A stretch of 64,000 nt of DNA from Gelatoporia subvermispora B (GCA_000320605.2 KB445801.1:128397-192396), one strand, 5' to 3'. Counted from the first letter of the stretch, positions 1 through 12,613 are shown. Notes: a model not told the origin generated them from the sequence alone. Program-made: numbers and translations.

Positions 1-336
1 TGGTGCGTTGATCACCAATTCTTCTCGCTAACTGGGATGTGTTGAGCTCTCAGAGTCTGAGGAATTAACGAGCTGAGGCACTGCAAAAGCTTGGACCTCT
101 AAAGGAGCGTCGTCGTTGAGCTAGACGACACTGCCAGTAATTATCGTCTCTAAGTATTGTATGGTGCATTACACTGAGAGCATGCTCCGCAAGGTCAGAT
201 TTGTGACCATCTGACGGTATCATGAGCTCGCTTCCGCTGTTTTCCTGGTCTACATCACCATCCGCCTAGTCGTTCACACGGTACAAGTGCAGGCAACTTG
301 TATTCGATGCGTTCTGCACACTATATACACAGGTTG
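1..336. other. 3' flank of K1, no gene seen
   Basis: This stretch lies downstream of the minus-strand K1 pseudogene. I see no open frame with recognisable motifs, no repeat and no RNA gene. Confidence 0.5.
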
Positions 337-3300
337 TTACGAGCTATATCCCCAGGAGGGTCTCATCACATTCATCGAAGTATTGGTAGCAATTTCCTCC
401 GCCCAAACATACTCTTCGGGGATAAGGGTGCCCCTGTCCGAGAGTTTGGGGTCTACCCAGTCAAACAACCCATCATTCTCCCAGCCTTCCTTCTGCATCC
501 GCTGCAGGAATAGACCTCGGATGAAGTTGTAGTTTGGTTTGTCCTCGAATGCAAGATTACGGCTGTGATCGATTAATGCCGTAAATTCAGGAGGAGACTG
601 CAGCAGTAACCGCCGCAGAGCCTCTCCGGCCTTCATCTCTCCAATTCGTCGTACTTTTGCCTTCATATCAGGGGCATATACGCCCTGCCAGGGCAGACGT
701 CCGTGAAAGAGGAAAAGAAGCGTTATGCCGAATGTTTCGATATCGTCTCGACGGCTTAGCTCTGTGACAACCAGAAGGAACTTGATGATAAGAAAAGCAT
801 GTGCGGGTCGTACAGACTCACCGCGACCAAATTGAGCGTTATGGCTGACGTAACGAGGCGTCCCGACTTCAGATCGCCCGTCCCTGAATGGGATATGTTT
901 CCTGGTAATAGGGTCCATGTACAACTTTGAGACACCGAAGTCGAACAGGTACACCACATTTCGGCTCTCCCCCAATCCGACCGCAAAGTTGTCGGGCTTG
1001 ATATCACGGATCAAGATGCCACGTGAATGTGCGAATTCGATGCGCATGAGCTGTAAGATATGAGTGGCCAGATTCCATTACGGCCATTCCTCAGAGAGTA
1101 CCTACCATTTGGAGCGCTAGCATGCAAATAGTCTTGAATGAGAAGCGTCCTCTGCAAAAGTGCCGCAGATGGTCCAGTGTTGGACCTAGCTTGTCCATTA
1201 CCATAACGCTACAGTTACGTTCATCGCCGTGCCAGCAAACAGACGGAAAACCACGATGATCTCGGAGGACAGCATAAATCTTCACTTCATATGGCAGGGC
1301 GTATGGCTGTTGTAGCGTCTCATCTGGGACATCGACTTTGACAGCCACTTCCTCACCCGTGAACAAATTGAACGCGTTGTATATGGTCCCTGTTTGCCCT
1401 TCAGCTCGGTTGGAATGTCGAATACTGCAATATCATACCAAAATCGCCCTCGCCCAATATGCCGTTGCATTGCCACAAGCGGTTGATTCGATACGGGGTC
1501 CAGAACCTGCGGTCCTCTCGATAGGTTCGAGTGTCTTCCCGATGATCCACGAGTACTTTGCATAGGTCCGAAAGGTTGACTGCGGTGTAGGTTGGAAGCA
1601 CTCATTCGTTGCGCGCTGAGGACTGCAGGCTTTCTGGTCGCGTAACAAGAGCGCTCTGTATTCCCAACCCGTGCGCAGGCTCTAGTACGGTAGGCAGCCG
1701 AGGTGACTAAGACAATGTCGGAGTACGCAAGCTCCTCGCTTGAAGTGTGTAGGTGCTTGAGAGAGGATAGCATATCGAAGCTCTGAGAGTATAAGCTATC
1801 GCGACTCGCTTGTGCAGGAGCAAGATGAAGCGAAAGTGTGTCAAGCGTCGATGAGAACACAGCGTCATGCACGGGTAAAGCTAGCATCGTGAATCCCTGA
1901 GCTCGTAGACACCCCAGCGCAAGCATAGTGTCCTCGTACAGCATCGGCTGCCGCAATACATCGAAAGCACGAGTCAGAACCACCTCATCCACAGTATGAT
2001 CGAGTCGTGCGGCGACATCCAGTAGAGCTCCATACATGTGCTCGGTGGGCATGACGCCAGGCTGAGCTCGGGTCCTAATACCCTCATACTCCACAAAAAT
2101 CTGCAACAGCCTTTTTCTTGTGTACAGCTTTTCGGCGTTCGGGTGCAGCACTAAAATAGCGCGGTAGATAGCACTGTCCCGATTCTAGTCACTCAGAAGA
2201 TCAGAAAAATTCACGAAATGACCACGGCGGCTTACAATCAATACGCCAACCGGATCAAAAACTATCACTTTGAACTCTTTCGCAGGAATTCGGGGATGAT
2301 GTATTGGATTATTTGCCATCTCGAGTTCTGGAGAAGGCTCGTCCGAGCCCCATACCGTCTTGTCCTCCACCTCATCCAGACAAGGGTCGCCGTCATAAGG
2401 GGCCTTGGTGGCCGACAAGGCATGGACGGCGGGACGCACGTGCTCATCGAACTCCGGCAGTTGATCATAATCTCGAGGAGCCTCTATAGCAAACGGCGGG
2501 ACTGTAGGGCAGAATTTGCCAGAAGTTATGGACTTCAGCCCGTCAGCGACCGGTACGTGCAGTTAACAGCTCAGAAGAGGGAGATACTTACATCTCGTAG
2601 ATCAAGCATCCACGGCGTCGTGAGATGAATACCCTTTCATGAATAGTCGGCTTGGAGTCTGGAAACAGAACATTTTCTGAGAATTCAGTCAACCATTGAG
2701 ATAATCTAGACGCACTGCCGTAGTAGCCTTAGATCGCGAAAAATTTCGGGAGTCTTGTAATTCGTAGGCATATGGCTTTGTGGTAGATATTCAAAGACGA
2801 AGTCGGCTAACCTGGGGGACGGACCCTTTTCTCTAAGCATAGAGATACTCCAGGTGTCCCAATGATCTTGGACGAGCTCAGGTCCACCGGAGGAGCGGAA
2901 TGACATGTCAACCATCCTTCTGCGTAGCTCAAACAAGTCTTTCTGTACTTGTGAGCAAAATACCCGAAAACTGGCGTCATCCATTTCAGACGGCAGAGGG
3001 TGGAAGTCGGTGTGTTTATCCATCGTTGCTTCAGACAAGGGAGGCACCGTATGAATATACAGCACTAGTCCGTCAGATGCAAGCGGTAGATTGACTGTAA
3101 GGATGTGTTTCCCATCCTCTTGAGCAGGCGACAAAGTGCAGTAGAAGCCCTTGTAGATCCCTTCGGGCTTCTGGGGCGATATCACGAAGAGCCTGCCCAT
3201 TGGTAGATATGTCCAACTATCACCAACATTCTGATAATCCGAAGCAAGGATCCGCAACACTAGGAAGGGACGAGTCTTCAAGTCAGAGGCCCTCTGGCGG

Positions 3301-3359
3301 CCAAGGAGAGGGAGCCAGTCCACGGTCTCCGCAGCGTTGAGCCTTGCCAGAGCAAACAT
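337..3359 (-). pseudogene. K1: broken copy of the unknown-domain / HAD / CK1-like kinase gene
   Basis: Seven exons can be traced: 3359-2716, 2658-2592, 2532-2236, 2184-1439, 1389-1106, 1050-822 and 761-337, with splice phases matching K2 and K3. Exon 1 encodes the unknown N-terminal domain (SPQKPEGIYKGFYCTL). Exon 3 ends in a degenerate HAD motif I (VFDPVGVLI, where K2 and K3 have GTLI). The last exons encode a CK1-like kinase with AVKVD, RDIKPDNF and FDFG, so the catalytic Lys, Asp and DFG remain. Two lesions are visible. Exon 2 carries an in-frame TGA at 2637-2639, and exon 4 is 746 bp where K2 and K3 have 745 and 748, which shifts the frame between about 1600 and 1650. The start at 3359 was chosen by alignment with K2; an ATG at 3368 is also in frame. 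The halves could still be expressed separately, but one full protein cannot be read through as the sequence stands. Confidence 0.75.
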
Positions 3360-4352
3360 CGGAGGCATGGCGGTGGGGCTTGGCCGAGTTCGTATGGATT
3401 GACAGTCAGCAAGGGAGCTGAGCGTGCTCGAATCACAAAAGGATCAACTATGAGATTGAGATTTATATAGCGTACGTCGCATGTCGGTACATGACCTCGG
3501 TGCCGTCTCTGAGTACCTGCAAAGGAAATTAGACAAATGAGTCAGCCTCTGTCTCACTGAGGCAGTTGGCTTTACATACCGAGTTAAACTAGAAGAGAAC
3601 TATGAATAATCGATGTTTCTTGTGTCTCAGTCCTGCTCAGTCAATTGTTGCCGATTCCCGAGTGCTAAGACTGCGATAGCAAGGCTGACCCGTTCTGGCA
3701 GAGTTGAATAGGAGTGAATGTGTTGCTTCGACATGAGAAAATTGAAATTGGTTAGTTCATGTTCAACGTCAACCTCAGAGGAACACGGAAAGTGCCGGAT
3801 GTGCGTTGCCGTCCTCCGGCAGCACTGGGCGCTCCTGGGGTGCTTAGACCAGGGACTGTTGGGATGCACATCATCCGATAACTGCCTGTTTTACATTATA
3901 ATCTGCCACGGTGATTGAAGGCGAGTCAGTCGAAGATGACCCACATACAGCAGACTCAGGGATCCCTCGAGCTCAATTTGGCCGTCTTGGACCATCCAGC
4001 GTGCTGCGTGCATACCGAATCGCCATCGAGATCGCTCACACTGCCAGACTGATTTGTTTATTGCTTCGTATGAAAACATCCCATATCAAGCAATTTTTGG
4101 TATGACTCCTGTGATGGGTTACGACACCCTGCACGCTCGGTTCACCTCCAGTAGGTGGGAGCCTCATGCGGAGTCTTGTGGCACGCCTCGATTCAGGATC
4201 CGCAAATCCAGCACGGTTGACAATCCGGAATCTATTCGGGTTGCGGAGTCATGCACCAACAGCTTGATTCCAAATGTGCCGTTCATATGTATTCCGAAGT
4301 ATAAGAGGTCAAGAGACATATTCCATCCAGGGATTCCAGTAGACACGTCGAT
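3360..4352. promoter_or_regulatory. Divergent intergenic region of module 1
   Basis: About 1 kb separates the diverging starts of K1 (minus) and P1 (plus). It must hold both promoters. A TATA-like tract (ttatatag) lies near 3461. Open frames on either strand here show no recognisable motif. No sequence block shared with the other two divergent regions was obvious by eye. Confidence 0.4.
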
Positions 4353-5189
4353 ATGGCTGACCCCTTCTTCGCTGCACCTGTACCTGCTCAAGCTCCACCA
4401 AGTAATCCAGGACTACTTCGACCTGGTGCCTTCATCATGCACAGGACACGGCGTCGATTATTCACAATCACGTCTGGTCGCGGTCAGATGCCTGGCCCTA
4501 GGGCTCATCCCTGTCTCATTCATGATGACTTTCAAGACATCTTCGGGAACCCGTGTGTTTGGGTAGTCTCAATGACAAAGGGCTCGTACTATGGGAGACC
4601 AGACGAGACCGGGCAAAGAAGGCTCTATAGGAAGCAGGAGGTATGTACTCGTATCAACGCGATGTGGCGTCAAGCTAAAATCTTCGAACATCATAGCTGC
4701 GTGCCAACTGGTGGCAACCAGTACATTGGCATCCTGCGTCGTACCCTACGCATTCGCATTGTGAGATTCCTCCTGACATGTGCACATTCCTTGGCCGAGT
4801 AATTCCACGTTCTCCAATCGACCTCTACTACTTTCCGATACCGGGGCTTGCCTACGATCAATACAACGCACAATATACTCACGAGGGGGTGTGTATCCCA
4901 TACGCTAAGCCGTCATACATGTGGGTAGGTGATGTCGGAGAGGCAATCACCCACGAGGAGACCCAGCGATACCACGTCATGAATCCTCATTACAGCATAT
5001 ATCCGTTGTCTTTGCACCAAATCCATCAGGAAATGGCGTATTGTATGTCGTCCGAGTCCGTCCTTTCTGGCGTATCCGAACTGATATACACTTACAGGGA
5101 GGCGGTTGGACGCCCCCAAGTTCGATGCCGATGACACTCAACCTCCACAAGAAGCATACTGGCGTTATGGCGAACCTATGGATAGGTAG
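4353..5189 (+). CDS. P1: module partner protein, function unknown
   Basis: Three exons, 4353-4640, 4697-5042 and 5098-5189, with GT-AG introns at phases 0 and 1, give 241 aa without a stop. I do not recognise the family. The N-terminal third holds a block RPGAFIMHRT, then HPCLIHDDFQD and CVWVVSMTKGS. The middle holds PYAKPSYMWVGDVGEA, the best-conserved motif among the three copies. There is no signal peptide or membrane segment, so it is probably intracellular. The alternation of an 'R-P-x-L-[IV]' strand and a 'V-W-[IV]-V-x-x-T' strand faintly recalls PemK/MazF-like SH3 barrels, but this is a weak resemblance and not a call. The gene diverges from K1, which is broken, while P1 itself looks intact. 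Confidence 0.7.
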
Positions 5190-6639
5190 CAAATTCTCCG
5201 TACCTCAATGCTCCTGTATATTCCCCGCTTTGTCCGTGCATTTGTCTGGTAGTAACGTAATGTGTTTGGAGAACCACGACCGTCGAATCTATGTCATAAA
5301 GGCGAAACGTAGACGAGGAAACATTCGCCTATGAGCTTCAAACGATTGGGATAACGTTTTCACAAGCCAACCAGTGCGGTGAATTCTGACAGGCATATGA
5401 GTGATATGAGGTGTCTTTCTGTATCTCTCAGACATTCTGAAATCAAGATGGCCCCCCTCACTTACTGTGAAACTTGAAGGTCCGCATAGTCCTCAGCATG
5501 CTCGCACGGGTTCAGCAAAAGATTCGCCAATTGCTCTGACGGGCGCACGGGTCCGGTACGGTCCGAAATAATGATCAACAGCATGGTACTTTCGAATGTC
5601 GGCATGAGATTTGAAGCACACAGATCAGCTGCTATCTGACAGGACGATGATAATTAAACAGGATACGGAACATACTTTATGTCCGTGGTTTGCGGCGCGG
5701 AACGCCAGACTGCAGCGTGCGTCTCGTGGCTCTCAGAGGCAAAGCTCCCGATATCAAAAGACAGGTGAACGTGTGTTGTATCAGAAGAAGCGTTCTGGCA
5801 GTGAATGCGTGACTGATGTTACCAAAGCGGAAAGATAATATCGCTGAAGCCGCCCATGGATCTATATCGTATGCTCAGCAAGAGTTCATTCTAGACAACT
5901 GGAGCCCGGGAGCTGCACTCAGATAGAAATTCGTCGCGTATGTGATGCCACAACAACATTCAGGGCCAGATCATGTACAACCTGGATATACGGAAATTGC
6001 CATGGAGTTGGAAGAGCGAAGGCAGCACAGCCTGAACGTAAAACACCTATGGGAGTTTATTGAGTCTCGAGGTAGAAACCTAGACATTCATAGGCCCCTA
6101 GTTTACATGGTGCTGATACGAGTCCTGGAAATGCTCCAGGCCACTATCTTTGTGTCGCGGGACTCATCCTCATGATATCGATTGTGAAATGATCGGAACC
6201 TAAATACCTAAGTATACAACCTCGCACTACTTGATGGGCCGAGTGTTGAGGATGTCTCTACTAGACTGTCACAATGTTGTAGTAGACCAGCTAAAGACCT
6301 GAGAGGCCTTACATGTGTACGTTGGAAATCGAGTGACGTTCTGCTCTGCGCAGGTCGTCCGACTTACGTACGTTAGCACTGGCACAGATGTGATCGGGTT
6401 GCGTCGGCCGGCGTCAACACGGGTCGTCTCTTTCATCCTTTACAATCCACCACCTCTTTTACGCCACACCATTGGCACACAGACAGGATCAGCTGGTGCA
6501 TGTGCTCAGAGGACAACAGCGACTGCACGGGCTCTGTTCAAGCTTGCAACATGAGGTGAGTTCAATGCGTACTCACGCATCACGTCTCAATCAACTTCGA
6601 GGTGTGAGTTATCAATGTCTGACGCAAACTGTCAGTGCG
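5190..6639. other. Spacer between P1 and F-box pseudogene F1
   Basis: No gene could be assigned in the first 1.2 kb. An open frame at 5942-6175 (77 codons) has no recognisable motif and no visible introns. The last 150 bp carry the conserved upstream block of the F-box family, listed separately. Confidence 0.4.
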
Positions 6640-6640
6640 A
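6490..6640 (+). promoter_or_regulatory. Conserved 5' block of the F-box family (copy F1)
   Basis: The words GTGCTCAGAGGAC and TTCAAGCTTGCAA, about 30 bp apart, recur upstream of F3 (about 16,630-16,680). A weaker version with GGTGCACAGGGGACCGTAG stands upstream of F4 (about 23,188). A GTGAGT- or GTAAG-like donor follows and a CAG acceptor precedes the start codon, which suggests a non-coding first exon and a 5' UTR intron shared by the family. Confidence 0.45.
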
Positions 6641-7946
6641 CGGCGTCATGCAGCCCTGTATCCAGACTTCCTTCGGAGTTGATCGATATGATTGTGAGAA
6701 GCGAGGGGCTATGATGGGACAAACAGACTCTCAAAGTATGTGGACTGGTCGCGAGGAAGTGGTACCTGCCATCTCGGATCCACTTGTTCGAACGCGCATT
6801 CCTTGATGACGAGAGAATCAGCGCCTTCAAGGACCTGCTAGACCAATCTCCACACCTGGGCCACTACATCAGAAAGATCACATTGTCCACCGAGTCTGCA
6901 GATCATCTATCTTGTATACCCTCAATCATCAAGTACGTCGACAATGCAGAGGAGCTTCACTTGACTTGCATTACGAAACCATTCCCACGTGCGGCGGCAT
7001 TCGCGAAAATCGGTCCAGTCAAGTATCTACACATCTATCACGGACGTCTGATTGAAGGCGACACGGAGGACCTGCTTGCAATTGCCGAGTACCTAGAGAC
7101 GTTTCCCTGTATCACAAAACTGTCTCTTCACAGTACATATTAGCTATCCCCAAATTTTGGCTCTGGCTTAGCTCGGATGGCAGATGCGCTCTCTGGGCTG
7201 AACATCACAAGTCTTCGAGTGGACAGCTACACGCCTCCTATCCTCGTTCATCACTTCAGGGACCATCCACCGGTAAACATAGAAAGAGTGGACATTCAAG
7301 ACCATGGAGGCGGCGACTTCAACCACAATCTGCAACTGATCAAGATTGTCGGAGGCCGCATCAAGGTTCTGCAAATTATTCTTTGGCAAGTTGCATGCGT
7401 TGAGTACATCTACCCGGGTGAGTGTGAATGTGTTCCCTTGACGCAATGTAGCTCACACCCATACATCTAGTTTCTCCGGCCATGGACCAAGCCTTTGGAA
7501 GTCTAACTCAATTGAAGTTGTTGAAGATGATCGCATCGCGTGCATACGTCGACTACGCTGCCGAACTCTTGTCGAGGCTTGTCGCGCCGGCTCTCGAGAC
7601 GCTATACATGGAGCTGGAGTACAATGACAGCTCCAACTACGCCGCTCGATTTCTCAATGCCTGCATCAGTATCTCGGACAAACTCAGTAACATCGACACC
7701 TTCCCTCGACTTTGTGGGATCATGATCTACGTATCAGGATCGACAGAGAATGAGGAAGAGTGGGAAATGATGGAAACGGTAGTCTCGCAACTCCTTTCCA
7801 GGGTATCAGCTCGCGGAATCCTCAAGCTGGAGTGTGAGTATCACCAGACATTTGGACACCATGTGATAATTGCTGACTCGCTCCAACATGGTAGTCCAAT
7901 ATGTAGTTTGGAATAGTGATGCAGCCTTTCGGAGCACTGGACCATG
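6640..7946 (+). pseudogene. F1: decayed F-box/LRR-like paralogue
   Basis: The reading frame matches F4 throughout: an F-box-like start (RLPSELIDMIVRSEGL), then CGLVARKWYLPSR, then leucine-rich repeats. The position of the family start codon reads ACG (6640-6642) instead of ATG. Two in-frame stops interrupt it: TGA at 6712-6714, and TAG at 7141-7143 where F4 has CAG. The family intron positions are kept: a donor after 7420, an acceptor before 7474, and another donor after 7832. In this family the F-box would bind Skp1 in an SCF ubiquitin ligase and the repeats would choose the substrate. With the start lost and two stops this copy should make no full protein. The 3' end is uncertain. Confidence 0.75.
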
Positions 7947-8374
7947 AGTTACAGCAAAGTCAGTGCAATCATGTAAATGGCCGTCATGTTCTGCACCACA
8001 CTCATCCGATCCCGCAGCGAGATGACGGTCACTCAAAAACAGTCTGCCCGCGAGAGTTCCTTTCGTCAAAGGTGTGATCAATAGGCAACGACAGGCAGAA
8101 CCAAGGAAGGACTAAGGGCTACGTGACTTAAGTGTACTCAAGGAATCCTACTGTGCGGGTATATGCGTTTAAGAAGATCTTCCAGCTTTGTAGCCTTCTG
8201 TCTCGTCCCCATTCCTGGTAGTATCAGATTTTGTGAAAGTATGATCTTCTGAAATGCAGTACAGATTCATCACAGATAAACTCCGTGGAATTCAGAGAAA
8301 ATCATGGTCCATATGTCTACGTTGCGCGCTGATCAACAGTCGCCTCTGAGATTTTGAGATTGCCGGGTAAGTGA
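7947..8374. other. Convergent spacer between F1 and K2
   Basis: This 430-bp stretch lies between the 3' ends of F1 (plus) and K2 (minus). I see no coding or RNA signal in it. Confidence 0.4.
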
Positions 8375-11300
8375 TTAATTTACCATAACTTCTCTCCAGG
8401 TGTCGTTGGCCACCTCTCTGTCCCAGACATATTCTTCTAGGACAAGTGTCCCCGTCTGGAGCATCCTGCCATCGACCCAATCGAACATACCATCGTTGGT
8501 CCACCCCTCCTGTCGCATACGGTCCACGAAGAGTTGCCTCACCATGTCGTAATCCGGTCGATCTTCAAATGCGAGACTCCTTGCATGTTCGACGAGAACG
8601 CCCAGCTCCGGAGGAGAGCGAGCGAGTAGTTCCCGCATAGGCGCCCCCTCCTTCATTTCGCCCGTCAAGCGCTTCTTCGTTTCCACGTCTGGCGTGTAAA
8701 TTCCCTGCCACGGAAGGCGTCTATGCCAGAAAAGTAACAGAACGGTTCCGAGAGCCTCGATATCGTCGCGCCGACTGAGTTCTATGGGCATTGGAGGTCA
8801 GGTCTCTCTGCAGGAGACAGATGCAGGGAAGAGGTACGCACCGCGGCCAAAGTGAGCGTTGTAGCTGATGTAGCGGGGGCTGCCGACGTCTGAGCGGCCC
8901 TCTCGTGCTGCCATGTGCTGCCCTGTTCTGGGGTCCATGTACAGCTTCGCAATACCGAAGTCGAACATGCATAGTATGCTGCGGTTTTCGTCGTTCCCCA
9001 TCGCGAAGTTCTCGGGTTTTATATCCCGAATCACAATACCGCACGAATGAATAAACTCGATGCGTGAGATCTGGCAACATGATAAGTATCAGGATCGCAT
9101 GTTCGAAGGAATGAACTGACCATCTGTAGCGCGAGCATGCAGATAGTCTTCATCGAAAATCTACCTCTGCAGAATCGGCGGAGATGCTCCAGTGTCGGAC
9201 CTAGCTTGTCCATTACCATCACGGTCGCTCCACCTTTCTCACCAGACCATCTGATCACTGGAACACCTGGGTAACCCTGTAGAACACGATAGATCTTCTC
9301 CTCGTAAGGTAGCGCACAAGGCTGGTCAAGCTCGTCGTCGGGCATATCAACCTTGATAGCAACCGCTTCGTTTGTGAATAGATTGAAGGCGTTATATACG
9401 GTCCCTTAGAACGTGCGCAGTTTTAGTAGTTAGTCGCAATGAGATTTCAGTCGAACATACCGAATCCGCCCGACCCGAGCACGTCGTTGCACTCCCATAT
9501 TCTTCTGATACGGTATGGTGTCCAGAAGTCTGGATCCTCCCAGTGCTCGCGGTCGAGGCCCTGTAGTAAGTGCAGGCGGTCGCAGATTGAAAGCAAGCCT
9601 TCAGCCTCATATGTGGGACCCGTCATTTCCTCTCGTGGCCATGAGCACCGCGAGCGGATAATATGCGCGGTCTGGAAGCTGAGCGTGTTTGCGGGTTCAA
9701 TGACGCGGTATATAGATGTTGATATGACTACTATCTGGTCGGCCGAGATACTGGGGGTCGAAAGCTGCGCATGTGCAAGTAACGCAGACAAGGTCCCTGT
9801 AATGGGCGAATAGAGGTCGCGATACCTAGTTGCCACTGGCAGCCAGTGCACACATGCGGGGAAGCTAGGCGCTGTCGAGAACAGATCTTCAGGAAGTGGA
9901 AAAGCAATAATAGATTGATTTTCCTCAATAGCTGTGAAGAAGGGTTGAGCGTCATGGGAGATCAGAGGTGTCCACAGGATACCCAGAGCCTGCGCCAACG
10001 CGTCATTGGTGAACGTAAGTCCCAGGCGGTGTGCCGTGACCCGGAGAGCATATCGCATGTTCTTAACTGCAGGAATGTTGGGATTGGCTCGTATCCCAAG
10101 TGCTTCACTTTCAACAAAATACGATAGTACTTGGTGCATTGGTGGTCTATTGCTCGAGTTAGGATTCAAGGACTGGACCGCTTCACATATAGAGGTCTCT
10201 CGGTCCTGTTGACACATTCTACTGAGCCCAGTGTCATCTTACGCGCGATGAAACATTACTCACAATGAGCGTGCCTATAACGTCGAAAGCGAGCAACAAA
10301 AATCTCGAAGGCAGTATTGGATGTGAGAAATGTTCGCGTGGAGCAAGCTCAAAACCTGGCGACGGATCCTCCCACGCCATGAGGGTGTTGTGATCGATGC
10401 CTTCCAGCTCAGGTTCGCCGTCGTATGGAATCTGGGTGGCGAAGAGAGTCTCCACGGCAGAGCGCAAAGTCTCGTCAATTTGCGGCATCTTCCCGTAGCC
10501 AGAAACTGCATTATACGCAAACTGTGGAGTTTCTGGTACGAAGTCTCCAGTATCAACGTCCTGGACTTTGCGATCAGAAATTTGAATATGATATCCGAAA
10601 ATGATAAGCCTGCACCTCACGTAAATGCATCACCCAAGGCAATGAGAGACTAATACCGATGTATCCGTAATCCTTCTCTAACCTGTTGTATGCCAGTCAT
10701 TTTGACGTGATTCCCAAATAGAGGTAGCAACTTACTGGCGAAGAAACCTGAGCTCTTGCGATATAGAAGGCACTTTTGAAATATCAAAGTTGTCCGGGCT
10801 TGAGAGAAACTCATATATGCACGCCTGCTGCCGAGGAGATATCTTCTTGTCCCAGCCGGGCCTCGCACTCCACGTCTCCCACTTCGGTTCATCAGGTATG
10901 ACCCCATCACAAGTTTGCTTGCCGACACTCCTCATCCTTCTGCGAAGCTCAGGCAGATCTCGCACCACTGAACGGCAAAGAACGCCCAAGCCTGCCTCGT
11001 CGAGCTGAAAATCGAGAGAAGGGGGGGCGATGGCTCCCATAGTATCCTCGAAGATCAGAGCTGGAAGTGTATGGACATAGAGCGTCTGACTCGCTATACG
11101 TGGTGATGAATGGCCAGTGATTACTCGCGATTCGTTCGGCTCCGCTGGATGTAAGGCGCAGTAGAAGCCCTGGTAGATGCCTTGTGGCTTTTGAGGAGAT
11201 ACCACGAAGAGTCTCCCGGACGTCAGAAAATCCAGGTCATCCCCTGAGCTTTCGTATTGACCCCCAGGCAGAAACAACGCGAGGAATGGGCTGGTCTCGA

Positions 11301-11388
11301 GTCCCATAGCTGTGTACTGGCCAAGCAATGGCAACCAACTGGCAGTTTCGCCAGCGTTCAGCTTGGCCACGACCAGAGTTCCGAGCAT
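8375..11388 (-). CDS. K2: unknown domain / HAD-like / CK1-like kinase fusion
   Basis: Exons 11388-10736, 10682-10616, 10560-10264, 10205-9461, 9404-9121, 9070-8842 and 8781-8375 join in phase to 893 aa without a stop. Residues 1-240 form an unknown domain (SPQKPQGIYQGFYCALHP) shared with K1 and K3. Residues about 320-560 are HAD-like: motif I AFDVIGTLI with Asp 333, then a hydrophobic strand (QIVVISTSIYRV) typical of the C-terminal part of that fold. Residues about 580-870 are a CK1-type kinase: glycine loop LGSGGFGTVY, Lys 605 in AIKVD, catalytic Asp near 698 in RDIKPENF, and FDFG. All key kinase residues are present, so it is probably active. There is no signal peptide or membrane segment. 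It diverges from the frameshifted partner P2. The physiological substrate is unknown. Confidence 0.75.
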
Positions 11389-12560
11389 CGATATGTGAGG
11401 TGAAACCCGTGATAGAACACAAAAAATCCCTGGTGGATGAGCGGTCGGTATGAGTACACGGGTCAAGGGCTGTCGTGGGGTGTGAGAGCTCAGGATGCAG
11501 ACATCGTAATGAAGTGGTCAGTGGGATGATACGACCTTTGAATGAACCCGAAGCACAATTACTCATGGCCCAAAGACACAATAACGCTTCTCCTTTGACG
11601 TTCCTGGTCTGGTAGTGCCGGAATGAGTGGATTGGACATGACAGCGCAGGCGTTGTGCTCAACGCCGACAGACTCCGTCCTAGCACTGTACAGCACAAAG
11701 CGCTCAACGCGGACTCCGAGTAACGCTCAGCGCTGGATCTTGATTCGAGCGGCGGTTCTCGGACCCTGGTGTCGTGTACCACATTAACTCCCACTACCCG
11801 TCTTTGTAGGGATGTCCTTGTTGCAATCCTTCGAGCATTGATTACTACAATAACACTCGGGATTCCGTCCGTCATATACGCAGACAACTGCGGCAGCTGC
11901 CATGTCGTTTAGATACGTAGTCCGCACATTCACCGGCCTCGGTTTCCAGGCTCTGCCAGAGCAGTAGGAGTTCATTAATGATTGTTGTACACAATGTAGA
12001 CCTATGACATATGTGACAAGCGTGTATTCGAGTATCCATGGAACTACAATGTTGGTACAGCATCACCGAGGAGCTTTTGTCTACCCATCCCGATCTCTTG
12101 TCTTGTGCTGGTGCCAAGCAGAGCCTCCTCGTGAGTTCTGAGTCTCCTGGTCCTTGACACATGAATGACGGGACAAAAGGATGCAGTGCTACGCTACCTC
12201 GTACTTGATTCGATGCTGAACATCTATCGGCGTCTACGTTCATCTCAAGGAGGTGGTTGTCATGTACGACTGGCGCATATCTCTGTGTTGAAGAAATCTC
12301 GTACATTGCCATTCAGCTTCCTTGTACCAAGTATGTGTACAAGAACGTGAGGGGCCACTTCTTGGGACGTCTAAACATGACAGGTGAATATTGCAGTCGA
12401 ACCCAGGATCCGCCTTCTCATGGCCAGAGCTCCCGCACATATAAATCTCACTTAATGCACCACATTCAAGTACACTCGTACCATTTCGGGCCCCGACGAA
12501 ACAACAAATTCGCAGCCATTTCAGTCTCGTCAGGGATCATACGGTATGCATGCCAATTGC
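11389..12560. promoter_or_regulatory. Divergent intergenic region of module 2
   Basis: About 1.2 kb separates K2 (minus) from P2 (plus). A TATA-like element (catataaatc) stands near 12,440, on the P2 side. The open frames here (for example 11,237-11,887 minus and 12,257-12,565 plus) have no recognisable motif, and the first overlaps K2 out of frame. Confidence 0.35.
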
Positions 12561-12613
12561 TCTGAGCCCGTCAAGGCGAAACTTATCCCATCGATGTAGA
12601 TGGTGACTCGGAC

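Noticed and set aside
2218..2628. 136-codon open frame on the plus strand over K1
   Set aside because: It is antisense to the HAD region of K1, has no family motif and no counterpart in K2 or K3.
4054..4566. 170-codon frame overlapping the start of P1
   Set aside because: It overlaps P1 out of frame. P1 is supported by two paralogues with the same exon structure; this frame is not.
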